Shown here in pieces: positions 12,355-24,342 of a stretch of DNA of 64,000 nucleotides. The notes under the pieces were generated by a model, which did no database searches, was not told the DNA's origin, and saw only the letters and a list, made by a program, of their open reading frames with translations. The first letter of the stretch is position 1. Each line of letters starts with the position of its first letter. This DNA comes from Costus lasius (taxonomy: Eukaryota > Streptophyta > Magnoliopsida > Zingiberales > Costaceae). Made by a program: the position numbers and the translations under genes. Location: positions 45,784,596 through 45,848,595 of the forward strand of contig CM050454.1 in assembly GCA_027563935.2 (NCBI GenBank), read 5' to 3'.

Positions 12355-12660
12355 AATTAATTGCCAACATAATAGGTACACGTAGTTGACTAGTAGCCAG
12401 CAACGCAAGCAGCTACTATGGAAGATGTGCGAGCATTGTGTTAAGCATACTTGCTTTCCATACCTCATCTTCTCTATGCATATTGCGCACTCCATGTTTG
12501 CAGCTCTACCTCCTTTTTCAATAATGAAAAACTCAAGTAACTCTTGAGCTTAGTTTGCTTCGGTATATTACTCTGGCTCATCGTTGATATTGTCACTATC
12601 ATCCTCACTATCATTAATTTGAAAGTCTTCAACCTCTATCTCGATCTCAACCCCAGAAGG
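12355..12660 (-). pseudogene. RING-H2 finger gene fragment inside the hAT element
   Basis: The minus strand reads, in one frame with two internal TAA stops, an acidic stretch (DFQINDSEDDSDNINDEPE). This is followed by a RING-H2 core: CAIC, then a 13-residue spacer, then CSHIFHSSCLRCWL. This matches the C-x2-C...C-x-H-x2-H-x2-C pattern and the W-L that follows in plant RING-H2 (ATL-type) ubiquitin ligases. The last cysteine pair (C-P-x-C) is not seen. Both stops lie upstream of the RING. I infer that a host E3-ligase fragment was captured by the transposon and then decayed. A random match is unlikely given the spacing. Confidence 0.6.
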
Positions 12661-13367
12661 GGGAGGGAGAAGCTAAAAATTCTTCTCTTGCATGATCAAA
12701 TAAGTGGATAAAGTGTTCTTGGAACCTGAATACATCAATTCATATGATTTGACTAATACGCTCGATAATACTTAAAATAGTGATTCTTTATTATTCAGCA
12801 TTGAAGAAATTTAAGGTAGACGTAAGGAAAATCAAACGTTGAGAATTTGGCAAAATAATAATTATCTTCACTCTTATATTATTTGCAATTTTTCTCTATG
12901 TCTCGTGCTCACCTGCAAAACTACAAACATAATTAATAAAGTAATTGAAAGTCATATGATTAAGAAGAATATAATAAAAAAATAATTGAAACTAAAATTT
13001 TGTGTGTGAAAATATAGGGAACTATCGTAGAATTTATAGGAATGAAATAAGTGTAAATTTATAAATTTATCCTCTATTTTATATTATTAAAAGAGAATAA
13101 AATAATAATTTTATAACTAAAAGACAATTACACCAATAAATTTAAATTTTTTAGATACTTTAAGGGGGTATAGAGGTAAAATAGCATATGTAAAAAATTT
13201 GAATTTTGGCGGCAAATTTTTTTTAAAAAATGTTAATTACGTGCCGTGCTTGAGCCCGCATGCTGTGCTCGGCCCGATCAGATGTTGTGCCTGGCTTGAC
13301 CCGCATGCCATGCTCGGCCCGGTCATGTGCCGTGCCAGGCACGGCTCGTTGTTGTGCTGTGCTCAAC

Positions 13368-16300
13368 TGTCACGCCTTAGCGAACCGTTCTCCGACGAAT
13401 CTAGGACTGTGCGCCAAATCCTTAGATTTAGCCCCAATTTGCAATTTTGACCGAAGTTAAAATTGATTGCGCTACGCGCCGCCCGCATATTAATCGAAAT
13501 CCAAATTTCGGTTGCTGATGTCACCTCTACATCAGCTACCAAAACCGAATTCGCCCATTGTTATTGACTTTCATTGTTGACCGTTGACAAGCTGACTCGA
13601 CTCCTCCTCGTTTCAAACGCTTGACGCATTCGAAACCTCGCCACGTCTAGTCTTCATCCTCGACATGCTGGCACGAAACCGTCGACCCTCTACTTTGCAC
13701 TTGAGGGTTCGCCGGAGAAGAACGCTCGTTGGGCGTGCCGGTAGGGAGAGGACGCCGCCTGCGCCTCACCCTCAGCCTCTCATCACCGACCGGAAGCCGC
13801 CTCGCCGGGGATGTCGTCGCAAACCCGAAACAGGGGAAAGAAGGAGATCTTGGAGAAGAAAGCTTTTATTCTATCATTGGAAGCTACAAAATTCCTCTAT
13901 TGTCGACGACCCCCTGGCCGCCGACCCCTCTTCCCTCCCTCGCCAACGGCACACCTACCATCAGTTACAATATCTCAGACTCACTCACCAGTCTCGCTCG
14001 TCGTCGGCGTCTCCCTAGATGCCAAAAGCTCTCAGCCGCTCCCCTAAGTCTTACTGCTTGATGTTGGTTTCGCTCCCTCTTGATCTTCTCCATCGTCCTA
14101 TCGTTGATTTATAGAGAAAGCGAGCGTCTATTGTCGCCTCCGCACGACCCGCACTCCTTGCCAAATCAGGACGACCACTCCCCTTTTAGCCATGATCCCT
14201 TCGCTCCCGAAGCCTTCGTGTCTCCTTGTCACTCAGGCGTGTTGGCATAATCGTCCGTGTCCGAGAAAGCCGCCTGAGCCTTCGTGTCGCTGTCGTCAGC
14301 ATCCGCGTCCGAAGAGCATGAAGAAGACGAGATTTCTGAGCTTGGGTCAATATTGAGCGTTGACCAAGAATTCTTGCCTTTGCGGACGGGCTCCGCCTTG
14401 GCAAATTCAGCTTGCGCTTGGGCCACCGCCCAACCTGGTTAACTTGGGCCTGGCCTGGTGGTCCTGGGGCCTAACAATTCTCCCCCGCCTAATTTGGACA
14501 CCACCCTCGATGTCAGTTATGGGCATTTCTTTCGCAACCATCGCCCCAATAAACCCCATACGGCATTGTGGAACCTCCCTGGCAGTGTTCAGAGCTACCT
14601 GTATTACACCAATTCTCTGATCCTCGATGTTTTTTTCAGCCTCCTCAGCTAGTTCCTACAGCACCATCATCATTATCTTATGTCTGGCTGGGCAATCCTT
14701 CATCCAATGAGGACTGCTGCACAAGAAACACCCTTGTGGCTTTGGTTCTGCATGTGCCCTTCTAGCAGGCCGATGTGGCTCTTGTCGTCCCGGCGAACCC
14801 CTGTCTCACCGGGGAAAGGGTCTATCCCTTTCTGGAACTCTAGCCTTTCGGCGGGGAACTGCGCTTCGGTGGTGACCTTGACTTTCTTGGTGGTGTTGAT
14901 CTGAAATTTCGATTATCCACAAATGATTTAGCCACCACCATAGCCGCCCTCCAATCTGGTGGTAAGTGTCACCGGACCTCCGTCTCCACCCACGGTTGAA
15001 GATTACGGAGGAAAAAGTACCTTCTATCTGCCTCCGACATATCTGATAGCTCCAACATCAGTGCGGAAAATGCCCTGACGCACTCCTAGATCTAGCCAGT
15101 GTGCCTCAACTGATCCACTTTGTCATGAGCTTGATCCGTTGAATTAGCGGGAAGAAACTACCATCGTAGTTCCTCACGGAAGGTCTCCCATGGTCAACTA
15201 GAAGTCCCCGACATCGAGCTAACTTTGGTCCTCCACAAAAGTTTCGCGTCAGCTGTGAGATACGCAATGCACACCTGCACTCGTTCTCCCTCTGGAACAT
15301 GGCTCGCAAAAGAACAGTTGCTCCATATCCCAAATAAAATTCTCTACCTCCCTGGATGATCGGGCCCCTCCGAATGTCGCTGATTCAGGGATACACACCT
15401 TTGGCCTGGGAGCCTCCTACTCCGCCGTCGCTGCCACGGGTGCAGTTCATTGTGCCTATGCTAGAGCTAGGCATAGCACAACGATCTCTGCTTGCATCCC
15501 TGCCATCTGCTCTGGCAGGTCTATCAGATTCTCCATAGTCCGCCGTAGAGCGACAATCTGCAACCACTGTTGTTCCACTGTCCGCTAAAGATGCTAAACG
15601 TGGGGAACAATAGCATTGTCCCCCTCACCAGTTAAGCCGAGCACCTGCTCCAGTCGTGCTATACTATCTACCTGATTCACCATGTCATCAGGTAGTTTCG
15701 CCATCATCTTGGCTTTGACACCCTTGTCATGCCGAGGCCAAACGTTCTCTGATGATCCTCTAGTTGTGTGCGTGACCTTCCGGAACTTACTCCCGAGTTT
15801 CAACTTTCCGGGGGGGGTGACTTAGCTGTGTCGACCCCTCTTCCCTCCCTCGCCGACGACACACCTGCCGTCGGTTACAATCTCTCAGACTCGCTCACTA
15901 GTCTCGCTCGTCGTCGGCGTCTCCCTAGATGCCGAAAGCTCTTAGCCACTCCCTAAGTCTTATTACTGATGCTGGTTTCGCTCCCTCCTAATCTTCTCCT
16001 TCGTCCCGTCGCTGATTTATAGAGAAAGCGAGCGTCCATCGTCGCCTCCGCATGACCCGCACTCCTTGCCAAATTGGGACAACCACTCCCCTTTTATCCA
16101 CGATCCCTTCGCTCCCGAAGCCTTCGTGTCTCCTCATTACCTAGGTGTGTCGGCGTCATCGTCCGCATTTGAGAAAGCCGCCTGAGCCCTCGCGTCATTG
16201 TCGCTAGCATTTGCGTACGAAGAGCGCGGAGAAGACGAGATTTCCAAGCTTGGGTCAACAATGAGTATTGACCGAGAATTCTTGCCTTGCGGACGGGCTC

Positions 16301-16382
16301 TGCCTTGGCAAATTTAACTTGGGCTTGGGCCACCGCCCGCTTGGTTAACTTGGGCCTGGCCTCATGATCTTGGGGCTTAACA
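13368..16382 (-). mobile_element. Gag-only LTR retrotransposon nested in the hAT element
   Basis: The left LTR (13368-14476) begins TGTCACGCC and ends GCCTAACA. The right copy (about 15832-16382) repeats only its last 550 bp and ends GCTTAACA, so the right LTR is truncated on its inner side. Flanks TCAAC and CCAGC match at 3 of 5 bases. On the minus strand the internal region carries a gag remnant and, next to the left LTR, a purine run (GGCGGGGGAGAAT) fitting a polypurine tract. There is no protease, RT or integrase. The primer site has been lost with the truncated end. Confidence 0.7.
14650..15400 (-). pseudogene. Ty3-type gag remnant with CCHC zinc knuckle
   Basis: Minus-strand translation with frame changes gives gag-like blocks: LARCRGLLVDHGRPSVRNYD and FFPLIQRIKLMTKWIS at 15106-15333, then DMSEADRRYFFLRNLQPW and CHLPPDWRAAMVVAKSFVDN at about 14930-15080. 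A zinc knuckle CFLCSSPHWMKDC follows at about 14690-14735 (C-x2-C-x3-H-x4-C spacing is kept). It is disrupted by shifts and stops. The gene presumably packaged RNA of a gag-only element that depended on partners for reverse transcription. Confidence 0.65.
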
Positions 16383-16499
16383 CCAGCCTAGCCCACGGGC
16401 CGCAAATCTCCAGCCCAGCTCGGCCCAAGCTGTGCCATGTATCGCCCACGGCCTGTGGTCAATGGGTCGGGCCATGCCTGGCCATGATGTACGGGCTAT

Positions 16500-17012
16500 T
16501 AGGGGTGGCAATTCGTGTTTCGCGTGTCATAACGTGTCGTGTCATACTTGACACGTGACACGATTGTGCTTGACACGAACACGACCCGTTTATGTATACG
16601 TGTCAATATACGAAACACAGACACGACCCGCTTATTTCACAGGTGACACGACACGACACGATTAACACGTTTAATAAATAGGTCGTGTCACATAACACGA
16701 CACGACACAGCACGATTGACACGATTTATAATATAAAGTTATTAGATGACACAACACGACACGATTGACACGACACGACATGAATAACCAGTTTAACTCA
16801 CTATATTAAAATTATCTATAAATTATTAATTTTATATAATATATATTATATATGGGTTAGACGGGTCAACCCGCGACACGACACGAATTTTAGTGTGTCA
16901 TAAACGGGTCGACACGATAATGATACGAAACACGATTATGTTAAATCCAAACCCGCGAAAACTCGTGTCGTGTCGTATCGTATTGGTGGATCGTAATTTT
17001 TTGCCAGGCCTA
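16500..17012. mobile_element. hAT-type MITE in the right end of the larger hAT
   Basis: Starts TAGGGGTGGCAA, ends TTGCCAGGCCTA (two mismatches in the 12-bp inverted repeat), and is flanked by a perfect 8-bp duplication CGGGCTAT at 16492-16499 and 17013-17020. The interior is dominated by CGTGTCGTGTC/GACACGACACG words in both orientations. Non-coding. Together with 1560-2110 it shows a family with TAGGGRTGGCA ends in this genome. Confidence 0.88.
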
Positions 17013-17044
17013 CGGGCTATCCATTGGCCACCTCTATAAGAAAG

Positions 17045-18189
17045 GATGACATCATCCATGATTCATCTAGTAAGAAAGGACTATACCCATAATTGATTCC
17101 AAAGTCCAAGAAAGTTGTTGGTCAGACGATTCACATCTAATTTATATTCCACTCACCAACGTAACAAGACATGCCCTTTTTTTATTTTTGTAATAAAAAA
17201 AAAAGCAACCAACGCGGAGAGCCACCGACACTTTTCTCGAGCTCGCTGTAGCCTGACACTTTCAGAACAACCCAGTGATATACTTAGGTGGCCCAGTATA
17301 AATACCAATCACAAGGCAGGTATTAAGCGTGCCTAGACGACTGCAAAGTAAAAAAACACATTTCTTACGAGGGGGAAGAGCCGAGAATTGGAAAAGGCGG
17401 GCAAATAGATCTCACCCGCAAAGCAAATCCACCGAAAGGATCCACCGTATGTTACCCTCGCGGGTCCCGCAGCGTGGTAACTTTCCCCTCGGCAGGCCAT
17501 ACGTCGCGCTCCCTCTCCTACCACCTCCAATTTCCTTAATGCATCGGGGTACATTGATATCCACGCTTTTCCAAAGTGAGAGCATATTGCGTAAGTTCTG
17601 AGTGCTTACCTGGCCCCACCAACAATTAATCGCCCCCAACCAATAATGAACTCCGATCCAATTAGCCATTAACAAACTTTTAATTTCCATTTACTGATTA
17701 AATCAATAATAACAAAAAAAACTTGGTAGACAACCGAAGCGAGAGAGCCAGCTGGTGCCGTTGCATCGTCAATGAGGTCGCACGCAACGCCGACAGCTCG
17801 CTTACACTTACCCTACAACTTGAATTTACTCTTTAGTCTATCCCATCATGTGAAAGAAATAAATAACGGCAGTGGCACTGTAGTCCTTTGGCAGAGTTGG
17901 AGGCTAGATTTGGTGATTTACCAAGCAGCTAAAGAGGACGAGTTAACATCACGGGACTTACCAGCACTCGCAGGCCCGCCAACACCAGCCTGTCGCATTG
18001 CATCTCTGCTGGCCACGTGTTCCTCTGGCTACTCTGCGTGCTCTTCTACCCACAGGCTCACGAGTCTTCTTCATCGCCTTTCCTCTCTTTCCCTCTCTCC
18101 ATCCCCACTCTCCCACCAGAAGAAGAACAAAGAAGACATAGCAAGGAAAAGAAAGCAAGATAGGAGTTTTTTCCGCCTTCCGCGTCGCC
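17045..18189 (+). promoter_or_regulatory. 5' flank of the fasciclin-like gene
   Basis: No gene is seen. A TATA-like CAGTATAAATA lies at about 17293-17303, but it is about 890 bp before the start codon, so a nearer start site is possible. 18040-18120 is strongly pyrimidine-rich (repeated CTTTCCTCTC and CTCCATCC words), as in Y-patch and 5'-leader regions of plant genes. The transcription start is not determined. Confidence 0.4.
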
Positions 18190-20501
18190 ATGGATCGTCC
18201 CTCCCTCGGCGGCGCATTTCTCCACCTCCTCCTCGTCCTACTCATCTCCGCCCCTGCTGTCCCCTCAGCGGAATCTTCCTCCTCTGCCACCGTAATGCCG
18301 GGATCTGACGCCTCCGGGACTACATTGGCTGCTGCCGTTGCGTCCACCTCCGGCGGGCAGATCAATTCCAACTCCGTGCTTGTCGCTCTTCTCGATTCCC
18401 ACTACACCGAGCTCGCTGAGTTGGTGGAGAAGGCGCTCCTCCTCCCCACCCTCGAGGCTGCAGTCGGTCGCCACAATCTCACTATCTTCGCCCCCCGCAA
18501 TGAAGCCCTCGAGCGCGATCTCGACCCCGAGTTCAAGCGCTTCCTCCTCGAACCCCGCAACCTTCGCTCCCTCCAAGCCCTCCTCCTCCACCACGTCGTC
18601 CCCGCCCGCATAGCCTCCAGCGCTGCCTTGCCTAAGTCACCTCACCCCACCCTTGCCGGTGACCGCCTCCACCTCGGCGACGGCAAGAATGGCCTCGCTG
18701 CTGTGGTCCACCCGGACGCCGTCGTCCGCCCCGACGGCGTCATCCATGGCATCGAGCGGCTCTTCGTGCCCAGATCCGTGCAGGAGGATTTCAATCGACG
18801 GAGGAGCCTAGCTGCCATCTCCGCCGTGCTCCCAACCGGTGCGCCGGAGGTGGATCCGCGGACTCACCGCCTCAAGAAGCCGGCCCCTCCAGTTCCCGCC
18901 GGTGCGCCACCGGTGCTTCCGATCTACGACGCGATGGCCCCCGGGCCGTCCTTGGCACCGGCTCCCGCGCCTGGACCAGGATCCGGCAAGCACTGGTTCG
19001 ACGGGGAAAGTCAGGTGAAGGACTTCATCCAAACTCTGCTCCTCTACGGTGGGTACAACGAGTTCGCCGATATTTTAGTGAATCTGACATCGTTGGCAAC
19101 GGAGATGGGCCGATTGGTCTCAGAGGGGTACGTTTTGACGGTGCTCGCGCCGAACGATGACGCGATGGCGCGTCTAACGGCGGATCGGCTCAGCGAGCCG
19201 GGGGCGCCAGAGGCGATCATGTATTACCACCTGATCCCCGAGTACCAAACGGAGGAGAGCATGTACAACGCGGTGCGCCGATTCGGCAAGGTGCGGTACG
19301 ACACGCTGCGGGTACCGCACAAGGTGGTGGCTCGCGAGGCCGATGGCTCCGTCAAGTTTGGCGCTGGCGAGGGTTCGGCGTACCTCTTCGACCCCGACAT
19401 CTACACCGATGGGCGGATCTCCGTGCAGGGAATCGATGCCGTCATGTTTCCGCCCGACGAGGAGGCGCCGCCTACGTCGCCGCTCTCTCCCGCTGCTCGC
19501 AAGGCGGAGGTCGCCCAAGTCAAGACCAAGTCCAAGCTCAAAGCTAAGCTAAGAAGAGGTAATAAATTTTATTACTGTTTCCCCCAATTTTACAGTGTGC
19601 CTGCAATGTGGTTGGTCGACGGTGATGGTTGGAATATTCCAGCATGTGGCTTCTTTATTTATCCCAACAAACTTTTACTTTTATTCTGCATTTCGGTCCA
19701 TATAGTTTTTAAATTCCCAAATGAGTGTCCATAGCTAGTTTGACGGTTTCGGGGACCGTCTGGCTCGCTCTCTTTATTGCCCTCGCCGGTCTCGCAACTA
19801 TAGTTCATGTAAGGATAGAATTAATTAATCATCGTATTAAATGAAGGATAGAATTAATAGTAATTATCAAAACTATTCGGGCGATTTAGAGCATGTGGGT
19901 ATAATTTGTAGCCTATAATTGCCGGTGATGGTTATATTAATATTCTGAGAGCATGTGGGTATACTTCGGCACTGTCGGTGGAGGAGAATGCTTTACGGTT
20001 AAGGCATTCTTTTCTTCTTCCCTGAACCTTTTTATTTCTCTTTTCCTTTTTTTTTTTTTTTTGGTATTGTTGCAGGTTTTGCTTCTTTGCAATCCTTTGG
20101 AGTTTGGATCACATACAGCTTGTTACCGCCGATATTTAAGAAATATGTGTACACTTGGTTGCATTATGAAATACAAAGTTAGCTGTCATATTCTTTTGTT
20201 TGACATAGACATCCTAACTTCTATTTGAAAATAAGTGCATGGCCAAATCAGGCCTAAGAAGCATTGCATTACATGTGAACCAGATGTGTGTTTGACATTG
20301 AGTTTTTAATTTCTCTATGAAAATGACAAGATGATCAAAGTTGGAGTATATATTATATCTGATGTATTTATTTATTTATAGTGCTTGTGATTAGACTAAG
20401 GCATGCTTCTGTGTAAATCAAATGCAGGGAAATTGTTGGAAATTGGATGCAGCATGCTTGGGGCGTTTGGTCAACGCTCTCATTTTGCCTCATGCCAGTA
20501 G
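18190..20501 (+). CDS. Fasciclin-like arabinogalactan protein, FLA15-18 type
   Basis: Two exons: 18190-19558 and 20428-20501, joined by a GT-AG intron of 869 bp, giving about 480 residues. The start is supported by CGCCATGG context and a following signal peptide (hydrophobic core LLLVLLISAPAV). The first fasciclin domain begins about residue 60 (SVLVALLDSHYTELAELVEK). A proline/alanine linker with AP repeats (PSLAPAPAPGPG, about 255-270) can carry arabinogalactan glycans. The second domain covers about 285-430. Exon 2 supplies the family's conserved C-terminus (GKLLEIGCSMLGAFGQRSHF); reading through the intron instead gives an unrelated 60-residue tail. No GPI signal, as in this subgroup. These secreted proteins act in the cell wall or apoplast. 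Exon 1 is far more GC-rich than its surroundings. Confidence 0.92.
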
Positions 20502-21012
20502 AGAGAGGAGAATGGAACAAAAGAGTTGAGGTAACAAAAAAAAGAACGTGTACCTACCCTCTAATTCTTTAGTTAATAATAATGTTGTGGTTGAGGAGGG
20601 TGGATTTAGTGTTTGTAATGTTGATACTATTGAATGTTGAGGTGTAAGAACGTGTATAGGAAATGTTTTTTTTTTTTTTTGCTTTTACTGTCATTCATGA
20701 TAAAAGTCAATTTCCAACCTTACTGATTTATTATTTTTTATTTTTGGTTTATTTTCTGTACGAATGGTCATGGGCCATGCATATGTCACTTCTTTTTCTC
20801 CGTAATTGTGAATTCATCATTTTTCAGCGGCTTCATCCAAATTAATTTGTCTCAGTAAAGTTGGGGCACTTTACTGAACAAATCCTTTTCTAATCAATTG
20901 TCATTCATCTGAAATGCTTCTACTCAATGATGCCCTCATCAGCAGTGGCCTGGGAGTTTATCTTTTGTTTACTCGATCAATTAATAAATTCTGAAGCATG
21001 TGACGTTTTGCT

Positions 21013-21048
<36 letters not shown>

Positions 21049-21776
21049 GATTCATTTCCCAAATTTTTGGTGTTTTTACCCGGATATAGCCAGTGGATCC
21101 CAAGGCAAGGTACGTGACTGTGTGTCTGTGTGGATGATGATGGCTTCACCATTGTAAAGATTGTCTCCTCGACTGTTCAAGTTGTGAATTTTAAGTCCAA
21201 TATTCCTATTCGGTCATATTTGAATTTGGCAAACAATCCTGTTTTTATTTTGGAAAAAGGATTCTACTGCCACACCATCTAAAGTTTTATCATTGAGGAA
21301 ACATGATAGTGTGGCCTGCCTTCTTTCTGAATGTGAAGAATCAACTGTGTAATGGCATATTTACCTGAATCTTACTGACTTTGTTGGAATTCTGGAGAAA
21401 CTATCCAATGACTGGAGAACTCAATGCTTGTATACGAAGAAGAAACATTATGGAGTTACATGCCAATCTTGCTACATTACATGAAGAAGAAAACATAGTC
21501 CCTGATGTTGTCATGCAATGCCTTAAATATCCTCAATGCACCTACTTATCAATGCATAACATTGCAAGTATCACCTCTATATAATGTATACACAGCTCCA
21601 AATTTGACATTCATCCCTAATGTTTATTGCGTCATATATAAGTTAAAGCTAAATGTTAGAAAGCAAAACTTAGTTTATATATTTCTCCTGACACTACATA
21701 AATTAAAAAAATAGAATGGTTATGAACATTACTAATGTTTTACTCACAAGTATGTCTTAGCCCCAAAGATTTTTAA
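20502..21776 (+). other. 3' flank of the FLA gene, no second gene seen
   Basis: AT-rich sequence with T-runs and a (TA)n near 21018-21045. The 3' UTR of the FLA gene must lie at its start. A 67-codon frame at 21381-21584 has no recognisable domain and is probably chance. Confidence 0.5.
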
Positions 21777-22148
21777 GGTCTGTTTGATCCGTTGTTAATA
21801 GCTCATAATTGTGCTCTGTGTTGTATTATTAAAATTTATAAGATATTTGGTTAATAACTTTTTTATTATTAAAATTTAAAATAATAAATAAATATATTAT
21901 TTAAAATTATAATATATTTTATTTTTTCTTTAGTGTTAAGATTTTAAATTATTTAAAATAATAATATTTAAAAATTTAATTAAAATTATTTAAAATTTTT
22001 TTAAAAAATAAAAATGTTAAAAACATCAAATTATAATTTTTCTAGCTCCTGTTTTTTACTATTTTTTTCTATTTTTATTTTTTATTATTAAATAGTTTTC
22101 TAACTATTTTTCACTTAAAAATTATTAAAAATCAGTTTCGAAACGGCC
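21777..22148. mobile_element. AT-rich MITE candidate
   Basis: Begins GGTCTGTTTGATCCG and ends CGAAACGGCC, outlines of the GGCC(T)GTTTGG terminal repeats common in plant MITEs. It is flanked by TAA on the left and TTA on the right. The interior is almost pure A/T and can fold back on itself (AATTATT/AATAATT words). The terminal repeats are imperfect, so superfamily assignment (PIF/Harbinger or hAT) is uncertain. Confidence 0.5.
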
Positions 22149-22739
22149 TTAAGAATTTGGTGAAAAGCTATTGCATCGGAAATTGCACTATTTTTTTAAT
22201 GATTTTGAGGATTTGATTGATCATATCTTTTGTTATTGTGTTTTTAATAAGAAAATTTGGGAAAAGCTTTTGGTCCCAATTTTCATTTCCGTATTACTTT
22301 AAAATCAAATTAGAAAGAAAGTTTCTGAAATTGGAAACAATAATGTGATTAAAGTGTTTCTTCGGAAAAAATAAAATAAAATTTGATGATCACAGCTCTC
22401 TCCCTGTACAATATTGTCCCGTGCCAGCCAAGCCATCTGTCTTTCTCATCTATTTATTATTAACTGACAAGCAGTGAGTTAAGCGGGGAACGAGCACGGA
22501 TCTCAAAGCTCTTATGTGCCGCCTTTCATCTATTTATTCCTTGTCGCCGCAGCCTCCGAAGATCACTTTGCATCAAAAATGGCTTAAGCTGGGTAAAGTT
22601 AGAAGTTTTTAGACAGAATACGTTGATCTACCATTTATGAATCTTAAAAGTCACATGGTAGACATATGAATCTCATATAAGCTTTCCACCATGGTTTATT
22701 GCCACTTCCTTAACTCAGTTTAACTCATGACATGATTGA
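22149..22739. other. No supported gene
   Basis: 22170-22270 can be read as DHIFCYCVFNKKIWEKLL, faintly like the zinc-binding end of plant LINE reverse transcriptases, but it is too short and broken to call. The rest shows nothing. Confidence 0.35.
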
Positions 22740-23075
22740 CCATAATTATATTAATTATATTTTATTATTAATATCAACTATATTTATAGTTAACATAAAA
22801 TATTTTAATCATAATTATATTAATTATATTTTATAGTTGATATCCAATATATATGGTTAACAAAAGATATTTTATAGTTAATATCAATAATAACATGATT
22901 GATATTAATTATAATTATATCAATTATATTTTATAGTCAATATAACTATATTTATAGTTAACAAAAGATATTTTATTATAATAATATCAATTAGATTTTA
23001 TATTTGATATCCACTATATTTATAGTTAATAAAAAATATTTTATAGTTGATATTAACAATAATATGATGAACAAT
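22740..23075. repeat. AT-rich dyad array related to 7125-7765
   Basis: Degenerate copies of ATATTTTATAGTTGATAT and TATTTATAGTTAACAAAAGATATTTTATAG. Reverse-complemented, the block reads like the 7.1-7.8 kb array (ATCAACTATAAAATAT...TTTGTTAACTATAAA). It ends directly at the first viral sequence at 23076-23077. Confidence 0.7.
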
Positions 23076-23076
23076 T

Positions 23077-24342
23077 GTCAAACTTCTTGTCAGTACAAAG
23101 GGTTATGACAAATTTATTGCTGGGCATAATTTGCTGCTTACCAAGGGTCTTGTGGCTAGAATTAGCAACTCTGCCACAAGTAATTTCAAACTCCAAATTG
23201 ATGATGTTCTGAAGCATCTCAGTTCTTATGGCATAAAGGCTTTAAGTGGCCGTAAGATCCCAACAGAGGATCTTGATGGCGCGGATTGGAAGATCTCTTT
23301 ACCTGCACCTCAGTCTCGAGTCCCGTCCTCCTTGTCCTTTTGGAGGTCCAACTCAACTTCTGTCCTCGCCTCTTTCGGACAGTATAAAGAGAAACCTTCC
23401 TCCTCTGATGAACCTCATGATTTGGTTCTTACTTTTACTTCGGATTCTGATGAATCCTTTTTCAATCCGTGGGGGGGTCTATCCCCACAGCACATTTCGT
23501 CTGATCATCTGGATGATTTACCTATTTATGACGATGATGAAACACCTATCCCTTTAACCGAACACCCAGGTTACTGGGAGCTACTAGAAAATTGCTGGTT
23601 GGACGAATCCGATTTTATCTTTCCTCCTTCATCTGATCTGGCTGCACCAGCAGTAACTTATGATGATCCAGTTGTTCTAGAACAACATCCTCTGTATCAG
23701 GATTTTATTACACATACGTTGTTATCTGAAGAAGATTTCAAGTTAGAAACAATTGCTATGGCCAATGATGAAGCCAGTAGCAGTATAGTCCATCAACAAA
23801 CTACGACAACCCAGCCAGGTTTTGGGCCGGTTGCTCAACCAGATACCTCCTTAAGAGACCGAATCAGAGAGGTCTTTCCAGAAGCTGGTAGTAGTGAACC
23901 AAGATATCCCAGGCCAATTCGGCCAGACACTTTACCTTCTCTTCCATCTGCCAATGCACATGCAGGGTCTATCCTGCAACTTGGAGAAGATATTTCCAAA
24001 TGGGAAGATTTGATCCGACGATGGGAATCTAATACGATCACTCATTGTGCACATAAAACGTTCATTGATAACACGGATAAGGTAGTATACATTGAGAACC
24101 TGCTAGGAGAATCGTTAAAGCTGTATTTCCAAAACTGGAGAATGGCATTCCCACAAGAATACCAACAGCTGACAATTACAGCAGATGACACATCTAACGT
24201 AACTACGCAGATACGTCAAATGATACTGGGTTATGATGAATACCGGGGGTACACGACCATGCAAAACCAGGCAGTATTAGATCTAGAAGCATTAATGATC
24301 ACTAGTATGAGGGACATAGTTCAATTTTCCAACCAATTCCTA
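23077..24342 (+). pseudogene. Endogenous pararetrovirus: movement-protein end to coat-protein region, copy 1
   Basis: One frame is open across the block. It begins in the distal part of a badnavirus-like movement protein (KGLVARISNSATSNFKLQ), passes a variable acidic linker and enters the coat-protein region (ENLLGESLKLYFQNWRMAFP). In exogenous badnaviruses both are parts of the ORF3 polyprotein. The fragment has no start, no zinc finger and no end: at about 24342 it fuses to viral sequence of the opposite strand. A near-identical copy lies at 32534-33651. This one has seven Gs at the slippery run near 23471 and keeps the frame. Confidence 0.85.

Larger units (their letters stand above)
11624..17036. 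mobile_element. hAT-superfamily transposon with nested insertions
   Basis: Left end TAGTGGTGGCCAACGG and right end CCATTGGCCACCTCTA form a terminal inverted repeat (TAGWGGTGGCCAAYGG). They are flanked by a perfect 8-bp target duplication TAAGAAAG at 11616-11623 and 17037-17044. Subterminal regions (11640-11870, 13240-13365, 16383-16490) are packed with GGCACGGCCCG-like words in both orientations, typical of hAT ends. After removing the nested LTR element (13368-16382) and MITE (16500-17012), the original element is about 1.9 kb. No transposase domain is recognised. It carries a RING-H2 fragment instead, so it is probably non-autonomous. Confidence 0.88.

Noticed and set aside
14186..14426. 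Overlapping minus-strand frames at 14186-14426 and 16094-16333
   Set aside because: These are the same LTR stretch present twice. The translations differ by frameshifts and match no protein family.
17329..17690. Overlapping frames of 73-92 codons upstream of FLA
   Set aside because: They overlap on both strands without any domain and lie in what should be promoter sequence.
22170..22270. Possible LINE reverse-transcriptase end
   Set aside because: Only about 18 residues look suggestive, with stops on both sides. Not enough for a call.
23835..24041. Antisense frames within the viral coat-protein blocks (also 33280-33684)
   Set aside because: Shadows of the real viral frame on the other strand.
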